Source: Ostrinia nubilalis
Lineage: Eukaryota; Arthropoda; Insecta; Lepidoptera; Crambidae
Length of the DNA: 64,000 nt
NCBI RefSeq assembly: GCF_963855985.1
Contig: NC_087092.1
Location: 7,626,001-7,690,000, forward strand
Direction: 5' to 3'
The notes under the pieces were generated by a model that saw only the letters and a program-made list of their open reading frames with translations, did not search any database and was not told where the DNA came from. A program made the position numbers and the translations under genes. Every line of letters starts with the position of its first letter. Positions within the stretch are counted from its first letter, which is position 1. Of the stretch, positions 26,766-36,950 are shown one piece after another.

Positions 26766-29700
26766 GTTACTTTCGCATTTATAATATTATTAGTTGGGAT
26801 AGAGCTTTCGATTGATTGAAATTCACGGGACAGAATCTACGTACGACTGAAATTCAATCGAACTTTGAACGTTGTTTCGTAATACGAACCAGTCTTTCAA
26901 TAACCAACTAAATCCTGGGCAGAGCGAAACATAATATCTATACGTTCTGTAATTACAAAGCTATACAATCCAATCGTTCCTGTAGGTATGTAAATACATG
27001 CCATTTGAAGACATTCCAATTACCATGTCAGCATCAACATGTATGGTATAGACAATTCCACTGTTTCAATGTTGCCTATTATTAATTAATTGCTTCAAAG
27101 CAGTATACTCTATCTAAGAACGTAATAATAATGTTTATTGGATTAAGTATTACTCGTAGTAGAAGTCATGAAGATCTAATTATTTTGCCAACAATAGCCT
27201 TTCATTATTCGTTCTTTTAACCATTTCACCGAAGCACTTGTTACTCGGAACTCATTAATTACCTCTTTTTCTTTTAGTCATCAATACTATAACAAATAGT
27301 ACTCTCTAATTAAATCTCACGTAGACGAACTGAAGAGATTATTGACGTCATATTTGTCATTGGCTATATTATGCAATCTTTTGTCATTAGTGAAAGTGAG
27401 GAAAATCATTATAATTAGTTTAGGAGTATAACGATTTTCCTCACTTTTCATGATTACTTATACAGCTTATATTGTAGGTAAATGTTCGATTCGAAAACAC
27501 TAAGCGCGTGAATATAAAAAAGGATTATGGTAAAGCAAATCCGATTAAAGATGCCGATAATTCTATCAATATTGTGCGTACTTCGGCAGCAGCCCGAGCA
27601 GCTGTTTGTTGACGTATACGTAAGGACGTGATGGGTTTACAAACATTCCAATCGCTGTATTAACTCGCATCACGACATTCGCCAAACGATCGCAGGGATG
27701 GATTGTGCTGGAGGCTATTTCATTAGATGTACAGAAGTACAAATTAATTATCTATCTCCTTGAATCTGAAAAACTTAGTATTTAAATATTCTTTTAACTT
27801 TGCTTCGTTCTTAATCATCAATCACGAAAATGAACAGACATAACGTAAGCTAGGAGCTTTTGTTAATAACTTTATGAATAGAATATTAAATTGGATATTC
27901 TTTCAATTGACCTCGTTTCTGAAACAAATGTAAACAAAGTTTCAATATTAAAATACTGCTTTAGCCTAATCATGAATTCTTTAACGTTAGTAACGTTTTG
28001 TAGCTGCAAAAACACAGTAATATCCAAGTCCCTGCGGCTTTTGTTCTAGGAAAATTCTTTCAGTAGTTAATTTATTAGAGGTTTAAAATAAGTATGATTA
28101 GGATTATGTACATGATTTTCATTCTTCGGAAATCTGCTGAGTCGATAACGTCTGCAAAAATGCAAACTTATAATCATATATTTTGATTTTAAACTTATAA
28201 CATTTTGGTTCCTTTGCTTTTAAATTGGTAAAAAAGTTAAATGATCTTAGCAAGGATTCTTGTACACATAGGAGCCTACATATTGGCTTTGAAATGTACT
28301 CTGTATAAAGCAGTAATATCGCAATATTCCTCGACACGATTAAAGTATTACCTCGTGTGCTTTTATGGCCAGATAGAATGAAACTTTGTTCGTTTTAACA
28401 TTCAACTTACCTACATCTATGAATATATTGCCAGAAACTTTACAGCTTTAACAATGTAACTGACATTGTTCAAGTTGTAAAATTTGAATAGGTATAGCCG
28501 TGCTGCTGGCTTCATACAAATATCCTGAATATTGCATACTATTTACAACCCGTTTAATGATAAATGTAGCTACTATTTCACTTCCTAGTTCTAGAGTTTA
28601 TAAAAAAGGTTCTCTACTAAATAAAAAATAGCACAGATTTCATATGAGTAAATAAGTAGGTGGTAGATAAATTGGCTTTTTTGTATTTATTTTCTCATCC
28701 GTCTCTCTTCTATAGCGCTTATGCACGCCGTGGTCTTCGGTAACGTAACCGCCATCATCCAGAGGATGTATTCGCGGCGGTCCATGTACCAGACCAAATG
28801 GCGAGACCTGAAAGACTTCCTCACCATCAACCAGGTGCCCAAGGAGCTGAAGCAGCGCATGCAGGATTACTTCCAGACCATGTGGTCGTTGAACCACGGC
28901 ATCGACATCCACGAGGTACACAAACATTATTCAAACCCAGCCCACACTGATAAAGTCAAATGATTTGTTTGTAAATGCGGGTGTACGTAAACATAATCCA
29001 TTACCGCAAAAACAATTAAGCCTAACTCAATATTTTAATGGCACGCATTTTTATTACGTAGACTGGGTGTTTTAAAACCTCTGTCGTTTGTTGCACCGCT
29101 TTTCATTTGTTTTACGCTAAATGACGTGTGTCGTGATTTATTTTTTATTCGGAACGTATTTAACATTAATTAAATTGAATTTTATCACGTTCACAATTAA
29201 TAAACTAAAGTTCTATGGCGATAAAATATTATGCTCTATAATTTTTCTATAACTTTATTACTCTGAGATGTATTTGTTACTGTTTCAAGACAATCAATAA
29301 TGCAGGAACTTAATATTACTTTACAATAATTTATTCATAATTAATTCAATATTTTTCTATCCATGGACTGCCGCTCTTACAACTTTATAGGTAGTTATCG
29401 TAAGTGAAACGAAATGTAGAGACCTTAATTTTTATTTTGTAGACATTAAATTCAATGCTTAAATTTCCACTAAGACACTAACATTTTTGGCCTTTTTACA
29501 CATTTTCACTTAAAACATAAACAGTTTTAGTAGTTTTAGATAGAGGTAAGCTCTGAAAACCATTTCGAGACGATAATACATCATTACTTAACACTTCAGC
29601 AATCAACGCGTCAATAATTAACATGTCTCCGCTCTCCCGTGAAGCAGCAATACGAAGGCTCCGGCAATGAGTCTCGCTCGTATTCACGTCAGTAATTACA

Positions 29701-32700
29701 ACTTGCATCTAGTCTTTGTGCACTCGCTCTGCTTCTGAAAAAAGCTTTTCCGCTGTACAAAGTTTCACTTTCCTCTGGTAAACTGAATAAAAAAATGAAA
29801 TAAAATTTTCATCATAAAAAGTTTCATTATTCACGAAAGTCAGATGTTTGCTGAAAATTTGAAAGTACAGGTGTAATATTGAAATGACGACCTCTAAAGC
29901 AGTAACCTTGGATATTAAACTTCAAGTTGTTTGATTCCGTCTAATCCCAATATATTAAATTCCTTCAGACGATTCGACGCCTACGATCTGTTTTGAGGAA
30001 ATCTTTTGATGAGCAAGCAGAGACGTCTGAGTAATTTCACAGCTATTTAATAGGTACCTACTTAGTTCGTCGGAGACCTGCCCTAAGAAATATCGGCGTT
30101 CCGAACTTGGTGGAAACAAGATACCTGCCTCAAGTTTCCTCGTTAGTAAACCGGAAGATAGCAAAAAAAACTGCAAAATCAAGCCGAGTCGGATAGTTAA
30201 CTTTTTGTGAAATAGCTTCGTTAGCCACTACTGTTTTAGCTTCTGTTGACGCAACAGTAAATATCGCGTTAGTTTAATTGAAACTGCATTTATTTGGCAA
30301 CAGTCGTAGTGCCAGTGTAATTTGTCTCTTCACAAAACATACAAAAAACAGTCGTCAGCAGTATTTTTCAGCAAAAACTTTTTCGAGTAAGACAACACTT
30401 TTTAGCGCTTTTTACGCTAGATACCAAAATTTAATTCACTCTACCTTGACTATCTACCCTTGAAATCAACATTTTAGAGTCACTAATTAAACAAGTAGTT
30501 AATTTTGGATTCACCCTATCAAATATTGATAAAAACTAAACCTCGTCTAGCACCACTCTGCTATTCTACAAGCGTGGCTGTAAAGTGTACTTTAAATCAC
30601 ATTTTAGACTTTAAAAGAGTTCCCGGAGGAGCTACGCGGAGACGTGTCGCTGCACTTGCACAGGGAGATACTATCACTTCCGATCTTCGAGTCCGCGTCC
30701 CAGGGATGCTTGAAGCTGCTATCTCTGCACATCCGGAATAACTTTTGCGCTCCCGGGGAATTCCTAGTTCACAAAGGGGATGCGCTCACATACATCTACT
30801 ACATTTGCAACGGATCCATGGAAGTAATGCAGAATGATATGGTCGTCGCTATACTCGGTAACTTCCTTAACTCAATCAGATTAAATTATTCAAATGCCTA
30901 CAAACCATTTATGTTACTATTATTCAAATAGGCAAAGGAGACTTGGTGGGCTGCGATATGAATACTCATTTGCAAGCTTACAATGGGACGGGGCAGGCCC
31001 AGACTAATAATCCCGATGTCGTCGTCAAATCGAGTAGTGACGTTAAGGTAAGTGGCGCTAAATGAACACATCATATTGTTCTTATATTTAATACAACAAC
31101 CTTGTTTATTCAGTCATGAAAAGGTAAAGATAATAAATCCCACGTCACCAATTAGGACCTTATGATAATTTCAGCGAGCTTAGAGCAGCGAGAGGTTTTA
31201 GGATATTATTAATCCCTTGGCGAAGTCAATTTTGTTTTAAAGTGCGCCCTAAAGCTGAATCGTTCTCAAAGGGCCACAGAGGGTGGGCACGAAATTGTAT
31301 TAGTCTGCCCAAACTTTATAAGTCGTAGTGATTAGCTTCTTGTCTATCTCTGAGTTAACTATTATCAATTTTAACTACTGGGTAGATCAAATAACTTTAA
31401 ATGCCTTTAGACTTTAAGTAATTTAAAATTATTAGTCACTTAAATGGCCAAAAAACATGTCATACTAACGTGCAAACGAGCGTAATACGAATGTCACTAA
31501 CTAGCCAAACAAAGCTAGCAGCTAGGACGATTGCAAATCACCTGTATACAGACCTATGTATGTAGGTATTCGTCATTCGAGCTCTGTATTTGGGAACGGA
31601 AATCTAAATTCTGAAATTGAGCGTTGTACCTACCTACATACGCGAGTATAGCTACATCCATTACCAGAGACAAAGCGCGTGGTCCCAAATAATCATTTGT
31701 GACGAAGGGCAGGAAAAGACACTGTTCTGAATAGGAACCTACCCTAACGGAACCTACATCTATCAGTAATAGAGAGATGCCATCTCAACTACTAAGCATA
31801 GGAATACTTGATGGAAAAGTTTATCTTCTACTCGTAGAAATAATACTAAACGTAATACGTAATACTAAACAAAAATTAAGACATTTCCCTACTAGAAAAA
31901 TAGAATAAACGTAACCGTAATGTCTTTTGTAAATACGGATTACGTTTCCCATTCACGACGAAAGAATAATTACATCAATCCCGAAGAGGTTTCTTTAACT
32001 TGAATGGGTTTGAGAAAGTAATCGTAAATGAATACATTTGATTTGAAAAGTAATTCAGTCACGCAGAGCTTAACACACATTGCAGCCCCACTCAGCGCGG
32101 CTCTTTTTTCGCGAAGCTCTTTTTAGCCGAAAGCGCTTGCAAAGGTATTAACCTATTTTGAAACGCTGCGAGTGCACGAGCGGGGTTTCATTCTTAATCC
32201 CAGAAAATTGAACGTTACTCGTATTTGCGTAATTAATTAATAACCGCCAAAAAATTTGGTTTTATGTACTAGTAATTTTCAGCTGATTTATATCTCATCG
32301 TAAAATATTACGAGGCTGGGAGCTTAGAGGTTTGAAATACGATGCTTTCAGATAAAACGAATATTCGAATTTCACAAGCCTAAAATATTTTTTATTGGAG
32401 CAGACTCTTTGATATGAATGAACACAAATAATGTCTGCTTTTCATGTAATAAAAAATCTGACTTTTTCAGGCTCTAACGTATTGCGACCTAAAATGTATA
32501 CACATGGGCGGCCTATCTGAAGTGTTACGACTCTACCCGGAGTACCAACAAGAGTTCATCCACGACATCCAGCACGACCTGACGTACAACCTTCGGGAGG
32601 GATACGAAGCAGAGCAGGAGTCAGATGGGAACGGCCACCCCTCACTCACACTGCCCTCAATATCGGAGGATGATGAGAACGCGGCGGAGGACACAGCGCT

Positions 32701-35700
32701 ATCACCTAAAAAACCCACTTCCAGCACCAACAGTCCAAGACACGCGAAATTCAGGTAAAATATTATTATTTATATTAGTAGCCTACCCCGACTACATATG
32801 GGTGGCAATACTAGCATAATAACGCTTTCAGAAATCATAGGCTGTTTTCCGATTTCATTAATTAATTTCATACCATAATTTCATTAATACACATAAGCTT
32901 AGAGAAAGTAGTTCCTATTATGCGACAAACACTGGAGTGTTCCATAAGCTTCATTTTCAATTACATTAATAGGCAAGTTAATAATTAATTCAAGTCATTA
33001 CAACGTAGACTAAAACCTTTACAAATAACCCAAGTAATAAAATAACCTACACTTGAGGCTGTAGTCGTGTTTTATTCAAGATAAGTTTATAAATAGGTAA
33101 GTTCTACGAATATCTTGATTCTAAATTCTGCGGTAACAAATTATTCAGGGAAACTTCAATTAAGCTCTTTAACTCAACTCCACAGCCTAAAAGCCTCCTC
33201 ATTTCTTATACTCCACATAAAGAGTTCTTGAACTAAGTTAATCTCAAGGCTACCAAGATACAAATAAGCAAAGCATCCAATTACGATCGACTCAGAACTT
33301 TTATACCTTCCTACTGCGAGGTTCATCGTACTAATCAAATGAGCGAACAATCGTACTAACTCGATATTTTTACCGTCTACTGACTAACTGTTTGTTGTGC
33401 CTTAATGAAGGGGTCAATTTATGCCCGGAACCTAATTATCTTAATCCTGGTAGTCTTTTGAGATAACCCTAAGCTTTTATTAATAAAATACTTGAGATAC
33501 CCAAAACATTTTATCGATAGCCAAACATGGCGAAGTTTGGCCATAGCGTGGAGTTGTGCGGCCGACAGCTCGCAAATTCAATATTCTATCGTGTATACAC
33601 GTGTTACGTGTTCGCTTTTTGGCCAAATCGTTACTGTTATTGAACACTTTTATCTGCGCATGAAAGTTGTGTCCCAATTGTGTTATTAACACAACGTTTA
33701 AAGTTACCAACAAATAAAATTCCTAGAAAAGGAAACGCTTTTCCACAATAGACACAATTAAATGTTCACGTCTCAGAGCCGCCACGGTTACAACTACAAA
33801 AGAATTCGCAAGAGCGATATTTAAGTGTAATTAAGTCCTCGTTTAAATCACTCACGATTACATCATTATTTTCAATAGCCTTTTGAGACTTTTAATACTG
33901 TAAAGCTTTGTCCACTGACATTTTGTAAAAATTGATGAATTAATCTGTAATTCTATACCACTCCCCAAAGGATCTCTCTTAAATTTTGACTTGTAAAGGC
34001 GTACTAACTTAGCAATACCCAATATCGCAGAATACCTAATTAATAGCACAAATATTAGCTCTCTGAAACTCAGTTAAGCGCCTTATGTAGTTACAATGTA
34101 GTTAAGTGCAGACATGCAGTAAGATAACGTTAACTATACTTAACTAGAATGAACGCATTTGAAGATCATCTTAAATTTAAATTAAACGCTTTAAATCATA
34201 TGTGTTTATAACAATAGAAATATGTTTTGTAGGACGGATGGGCAAAGATTGACTCACAGGGAGCTGAGAGAGCGTATAGAAAGACAGCGGTCCGTGGCCA
34301 CGCCTAAAATCGCCCGGGCCGACTCGCTGGAGGGACTCAATCTAGAGATGCACAACACGCGGTCATCGGTCGAGAGGCTGGACACACAGGTCTCTAGCTT
34401 GCACCATGATGTCGCTGCTCTTAGCATGGAGGTACGTTTGGAAAAAAAATATTATAAACGTATTTTTCATAAGCATTAAAAGCTTATTACACACATTTTT
34501 ACACATATTTTTATTATTATTTATTAAGTAGGCCACATGAAAATGTTATTGTAACTTTCGAGTTTTTCTACCGTGGTCTGCCCTCAAGAAAACACTTCTT
34601 AAAGAGATCATTATCTACAAAACCCGACCCTATTCCACTTGTAGAGCTGCCGGGTTCCGTTACAAGTATCATTCACGACCGCTAACATAGCGTTAACTCA
34701 CATACTTGCGTACCTACTTGATAGGTATATCGAATACGTACTCCAATTAATTCCTACCCAAGGAACATTTTCAACCCTGTAACATTAAATTGAATGGGTA
34801 CCGATAAGTAGACATAATTAAATTATAGCTGTGAAACTTCCTACTTTAAAATTAAATATTTTATATTGGGATCACACAATTTCGTTTATTGTCATATCTG
34901 CTGAAAATGACAATGGACTTAGTTACGTTGCGCACTTAAACAAACAAGATTGCTAAAGTAAATAACTTGTTTGTAGACCCATATATGATGTCATCGTATA
35001 ACCATTAAGCAGTGTTGACCCACATGTGACAGCACGACAAAGATATTTTTTATGATAAAATAACATATCATTCTGATAACGGAAAATATGATTGTCGTAT
35101 GTTTACGTTAACGAGCGCTTCAAGTATTAAGTGAAATGTTTTGGTTTTATTCCAATTATACTTACCGAATGATTAAGGAAACCGTGGAAAAATATCAGAA
35201 GACAACATAATAAATAAATGACATTATGTTTATCTGTTATTATATCGTCTGTACTACAACACGTCTGTCTACGAACTACGAACGACGCTAATATAATGTA
35301 GGAACATAATTAAACCAATCTCCTCAAACGCTGAGGGCGGATGCAAACTGAAACTTAAGTTTGTAATGTAATTAACTAATACTTAATAACTATTGTATGC
35401 GAAAACGTTACAACAAGTAAAGCTTTTTATCAGATAGTTAATAAGTAAAATAAAAGATGTGTTTGTTGACGAAATAAAATAAAATAAATAAACAATATTT
35501 TGTAAGTAAAAGAAAATCCAAGTGATGTATATTATTAATCGATAACTTAGGTTCGCAACGCCATCCAAGCGTTGCAAGAGATGACGGGCCCGGCGTGGCA
35601 CGCCGCGCACTCGAACCCGAACCTGCAGTGGAACGCGCCGCCCAATCAACTGGCGCGCAGCTGCAGCCATCCACCTGACGTCTTCTGTTGGGATCAGGTA

Positions 35701-36524
35701 CTGAGAAAAGTTTAAGTTGCACGGTATTCACAATTATAATACTAGTATTGAAACCATAACCCCCATGGATTGGTCAGCTCCAAAAAACGATTCCTAATTA
35801 TATCGACTCTATCAAACCTTCTTATTCATGCTACAGCTTCCAATTTGACAGTACTAACGGAACAGCAATAGGGATAAGTTGTGGTAGTATTTTTTCTACT
35901 TCAAGACAAACCTAGCTGTGTGGAAAATAAAACATTTTACAAATTCCGTGGCTACGTTAAACTAGATAGAGTCACGTAGTAGTAGGGCTATCCTGGAGGT
36001 GATCAACCTTTACCTAATTAATTGTGAACTAATAACTTTGAAAATCACCTTTGTTTTTGTAGCAAGAGCGACCGTTGACGCCGGAGCGACCGAAGGTGCA
36101 CCGAGGCACACAGACTGAACCGTTCTTGCACTGCGTGACGCAGTACATCATGGAGCATCCCGCAACAGTGATGCTTCTACTGGGGCTCGACCCTATGGCC
36201 AACCTGGCCCCGGTCATGGCACCCACAGTCGACTACTACGGCCGGCGACCTAGCATGTTAGAACAAATTGTGGAGTCCGAGAACGGCAGCCAAACGCCTT
36301 CCAGCACTGCAAGTGAAAAGTACGACCCTGTCGGGAGTCTCAGTGGGAGCGCTAAAGACGTCAGCGCGCAGCCAGAGATAAGGCGGCCCGAGAAAGAGAG
36401 CAGAGGCACCAATTTGAGACGGAACAGGTACTCCGCCAGCGACATCTGCGAGGAGTCCGAGCGCCTTCTCGCCAGCAGTGACCACCCTAGCACGAGGAGC
36501 CTCAAATTCAACATCAACAGCTAA
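12943..36524 (+). CDS. Elk: ELK-type voltage-gated potassium channel (KCNH family), 5' incomplete
   Basis: Fourteen exons join in consistent phase to 1026 residues plus stop: 12943-13173, 14524-14661, 16759-17015, 17218-17452, 17526-17689, 18158-18374, 22565-22744, 28716-28915, 30608-30857, 30932-31047, 32471-32754, 34233-34431, 35551-35697, 36063-36524. Domain order: PAS/PAC (1-123), linker (124-208), S1-S3 (209-341), S4 with [13 protein letters not shown] (~350), S5, pore with SVGFGNVS (~450), S6, C-linker, CNB-homology domain (~545-680), coiled coil (~785-840), serine-rich tail. The GFGN filter and the PAS start [10 protein letters not shown] place it in KCNH; the linker [16 protein letters not shown] and [19 protein letters not shown] in the PAC match ELK better than EAG or ERG. 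It should form a tetrameric plasma-membrane K+ channel gated by depolarisation. The first coding exon (about 25 residues in the family) was not found. Confidence 0.95.
13131..13351 (+). repeat. Tandem duplication of the PAS exon end with its splice donor
   Basis: Positions 13131-13242 recur at 13244-13351 (period 113 bp, about 90% alike by eye). The unit holds the last 43 bases of the PAS exon, the GTACGT donor and about 70 bases of intron. The second copy keeps the donor (GT at 13286-13287) but has lost a base in CTTTTATAAG, so its coding frame is shifted. Confidence 0.9.
14524..14661 (+). CDS. Elk: Elk exon: PAC part of the PAS domain
   Basis: It enters in phase 1 after AACTCGCAG, encodes [20 protein letters not shown] followed by [14 protein letters not shown], and leaves in phase 1 at GCG|GTAAGT. 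Confidence 0.93.
16759..17015 (+). CDS. Elk: Elk exon: PAS-to-S1 linker
   Basis: The acceptor is ATGCGTACAG. The exon encodes an Ala/Pro-rich stretch, then ARFRAES and [20 protein letters not shown], a hallmark of ELK channels. The donor AAG|GTAAAC at 17016 keeps the frame into the next exon. A nearer GTAAGG at 17011 looks stronger but would break the frame. Confidence 0.88.
17218..17452 (+). CDS. Elk: Elk exon: S1 segment
   Basis: The exon starts [20 protein letters not shown] and encodes the S1 helix ([20 protein letters not shown]), then the extracellular loop to [10 protein letters not shown]. The acceptor is CTTTCAG and the donor GTATGT in phase 1. Confidence 0.93.
17526..17689 (+). CDS. 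Elk: Elk exon: S2-S3
   Basis: It encodes [20 protein letters not shown], then [20 protein letters not shown], typical KCNH S2-S3 sequence. The acceptor is TTTTCTAG and the donor GCG|GTAAGT in phase 0. The intron before it is only 73 bp. Confidence 0.93.
18158..18374 (+). CDS. Elk: Elk exon: S4 voltage sensor and S5
   Basis: It encodes [20 protein letters not shown], the positively charged S4, then S5 ([20 protein letters not shown]) and the start of the turret (KNEAWDLG). The donor is GTAAGT in phase 1. Confidence 0.95.
20831..21058 (-). pseudogene. Unidentified protein-like remnant in nested element
   Basis: The 75-residue frame has balanced, protein-like composition ([39 protein letters not shown]) and lies inside a terminal-inverted-repeat element, which suggests a fragment of a mobile-element protein. 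No known motif was recognised and no longer frame joins it. Function is unknown. Confidence 0.35.
21333..21420. mobile_element. Small MITE copy with GTGCAGACAACAGC ends
   Basis: The inverted ends are GTGCAGACAACAGCATAT and the complement of TGCCGTCGTCTGTAC. It resembles 60307-60407, whose arms are ACAGTCAACAGCACATCAA and TTGATGTGCCGACGTCTGT. It is short, degenerate and non-coding. Confidence 0.45.
22565..22744 (+). CDS. Elk: Elk exon: pore helix, selectivity filter, start of S6
   Basis: It encodes [14 protein letters not shown], then [20 protein letters not shown] with the K+ filter VGFGN, then [12 protein letters not shown]. Phase 1 on both sides; acceptor TTCTCAG, donor GTACAT. Confidence 0.95.
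23351..23492. mobile_element. Small foldback MITE, about 142 bp
   Basis: Imperfect inverted ends of about 45 bases: CTGAACTGTCC...TTGACAGTGGGGCGCCACCG on the left, CGATGGTAGCGCCCCCCTGT...GGGACAGTTCAG on the right. It lies in Elk intron 7. No coding. Confidence 0.6.
23589..24322. mobile_element. Element delta, copy 1 (about 734 bp)
   Basis: The ends are GGGTCTAGTCAAAACGC and, inverted, GGGTCTAGTCAAAATGC. The interior repeats AATCGCAA/ATCGAATCG motifs. A smaller MITE (epsilon) sits inside at 23883-24002. ACAG flanks both sides (23585-23588 and 24323-24326), but the exact target-duplication length is unclear. No real gene: the open frame starting at 24176 crosses the element boundary. Confidence 0.78.
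23883..24002. mobile_element. MITE epsilon inside delta copy 1
   Basis: Ends GGGTGAGTTGCACCACC and GGTGCAACCCACCCT, with interior GTAACTATGACGTTAAC and GTTTGTCAAAGTTAAAC. It is related to 7904-8021. Confidence 0.7.
24985..25715. mobile_element. Element delta, copy 2 (about 731 bp)
   Basis: Nearly identical to copy 1 over its whole length, including the epsilon MITE at the same internal position. It interrupts the right end of gamma 18 bp before its terminus. Its right end reads CTAGGCCC where copy 1 reads CTAGACCC. Confidence 0.78.
25280..25397. mobile_element. MITE epsilon inside delta copy 2
   Basis: Same sequence and same position as in delta copy 1, so it was already present in the delta progenitor before delta moved. 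Confidence 0.7.
26128..26402 (-). mobile_element. RTE-like LINE 3' fragment (antisense)
   Basis: Read on the minus strand this is the 3' end of the retrotransposon ORF, with the sense-strand GAACGAACGAACAAACGAAG tail at the left side (26128-26150), followed inward by sequence encoding QQWTSF and TRWTDDL-type motifs. It matches the copies at 46850-47268 and 52133-52360. It is truncated and frameshifted. Confidence 0.8.
26535..26794 (+). mobile_element. LINE 3'UTR-type repeat with (ACAG)12 tail
   Basis: It starts TTTCCGCCCGCGGCTTCGCC, includes CAAATTTCATCAAAATCGGT, runs into twelve ACAG units at 26717-26764 and ends TTATAATATTATTAG. This layout is the widespread 3' end of a lepidopteran LINE (CR1-like by recollection). 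A shorter relative lies at 48880-48977. No coding. Confidence 0.7.
28716..28915 (+). CDS. Elk: Elk exon: end of S6 and C-linker
   Basis: It encodes [20 protein letters not shown], then the C-linker with [20 protein letters not shown]. The acceptor is TCTATAG; it ends in phase 0 at GAG|GTACAC. Confidence 0.95.
30608..30857 (+). CDS. Elk: Elk exon: CNB-homology domain, first part
   Basis: It encodes [20 protein letters not shown], then [20 protein letters not shown] and MVVAILG, the beta-roll of the cyclic-nucleotide-binding homology domain. In this family the domain is usually occupied by an intrinsic ligand rather than by cAMP. Donor GTAACT in phase 1. Confidence 0.94.
30932..31047 (+). CDS. 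Elk: Elk exon: CNB-homology domain, second part
   Basis: It encodes [20 protein letters not shown], then SSSDVKALTYC across the next junction. A short 74-bp intron precedes it. The Gly/Asn/Gln-rich loop is longer than a minimal CNB domain needs and is probably disordered. Confidence 0.92.
32471..32754 (+). CDS. Elk: Elk exon: end of CNB-homology domain and acidic tail
   Basis: It encodes [20 protein letters not shown], then [20 protein letters not shown], then an acidic Ser/Pro-rich tail. Acceptor TTTTTCAG; it ends in phase 2 at AG|GTAAAA. Confidence 0.93.
34233..34431 (+). CDS. Elk: Elk exon: cytoplasmic region with coiled coil
   Basis: It encodes [20 protein letters not shown], then a heptad-like stretch [20 protein letters not shown] continuing [15 protein letters not shown]. 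This resembles the C-terminal coiled coil that helps KCNH subunits assemble. Donor GAG|GTACGT. Confidence 0.9.
35551..35697 (+). CDS. Elk: Elk exon: end of coiled coil
   Basis: It starts [20 protein letters not shown], continuing the coiled coil, and ends PPDVFCWDQ. It is 49 codons long, phase 0 on both sides, so it could be skipped without a frameshift. Confidence 0.88.
36063..36524 (+). CDS. Elk: Elk terminal exon
   Basis: It starts [20 protein letters not shown] and ends LKFNINS followed by TAA (36522-36524). It is Ser/Pro/Arg-rich and probably disordered. Minus-strand open frames over the same bases are shadows of its codon bias. Confidence 0.9.
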   Translation, partial: QERPLTPERPKVHRGTQTEPFLHCVTQYIMEHPATVMLLLGLDPMANLAPVMAPTVDYYGRRPSMLEQIVESENGSQTPSSTASEKYDPVGSLSGSAKDVSAQPEIRRPEKESRGTNLRRNRYSASDICEESERLLASSDHPSTRSLKFNINS

Positions 36525-36950
36525 GTGATAATTCCATTTCCCCTGTTAAACATTCTGCTCATTAGTCATTAGTGTTCTAAGTTTAACTTAGTCATAGGTT
36601 GTAAACATTTAAAACACTCTCAGTGTGACTTCCTAACTCAACGCTTTTTTAACATGTTTAAGAGCGACTTTTGTAGTATTAATTTTTCTATCAACGAAAC
36701 ATAATTTTAAAGTTCTAATTTAATAGCCTCTTCGAGTCTTGCGTATTTAAAATTGTACATATCACATTTAATAAATTTTATTGTTAGAATAGTATACAAT
36801 ACTTACTCTAGTCACTGTTTAAAATATTATAATAATTATTATAGGCGTTGAGTGGAGTCCCTGACAGATTTATATTTAACTATCAAAAAAGTTAAAGAAA
36901 GTCTAACTTCACGCTTAATAAATGTGAATAAAAGTAATGAATTCGTCAGT
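36525..36950 (+). terminator. Elk 3'UTR with candidate poly(A) signals
   Basis: AATAAA occurs at 36770-36775, 36917-36922 and 36927-36932. The first gives a 3'UTR of about 0.27 kb, the last two about 0.41 kb. The flanking sequence is AT-rich and non-coding. Which site is used cannot be told from sequence. Confidence 0.55.

Noticed and set aside
36236..36517. Minus-strand frames over the last Elk exon
   Set aside because: GC-rich coding sequence leaves the opposite strand open by chance; the sense strand has splice-consistent channel sequence.
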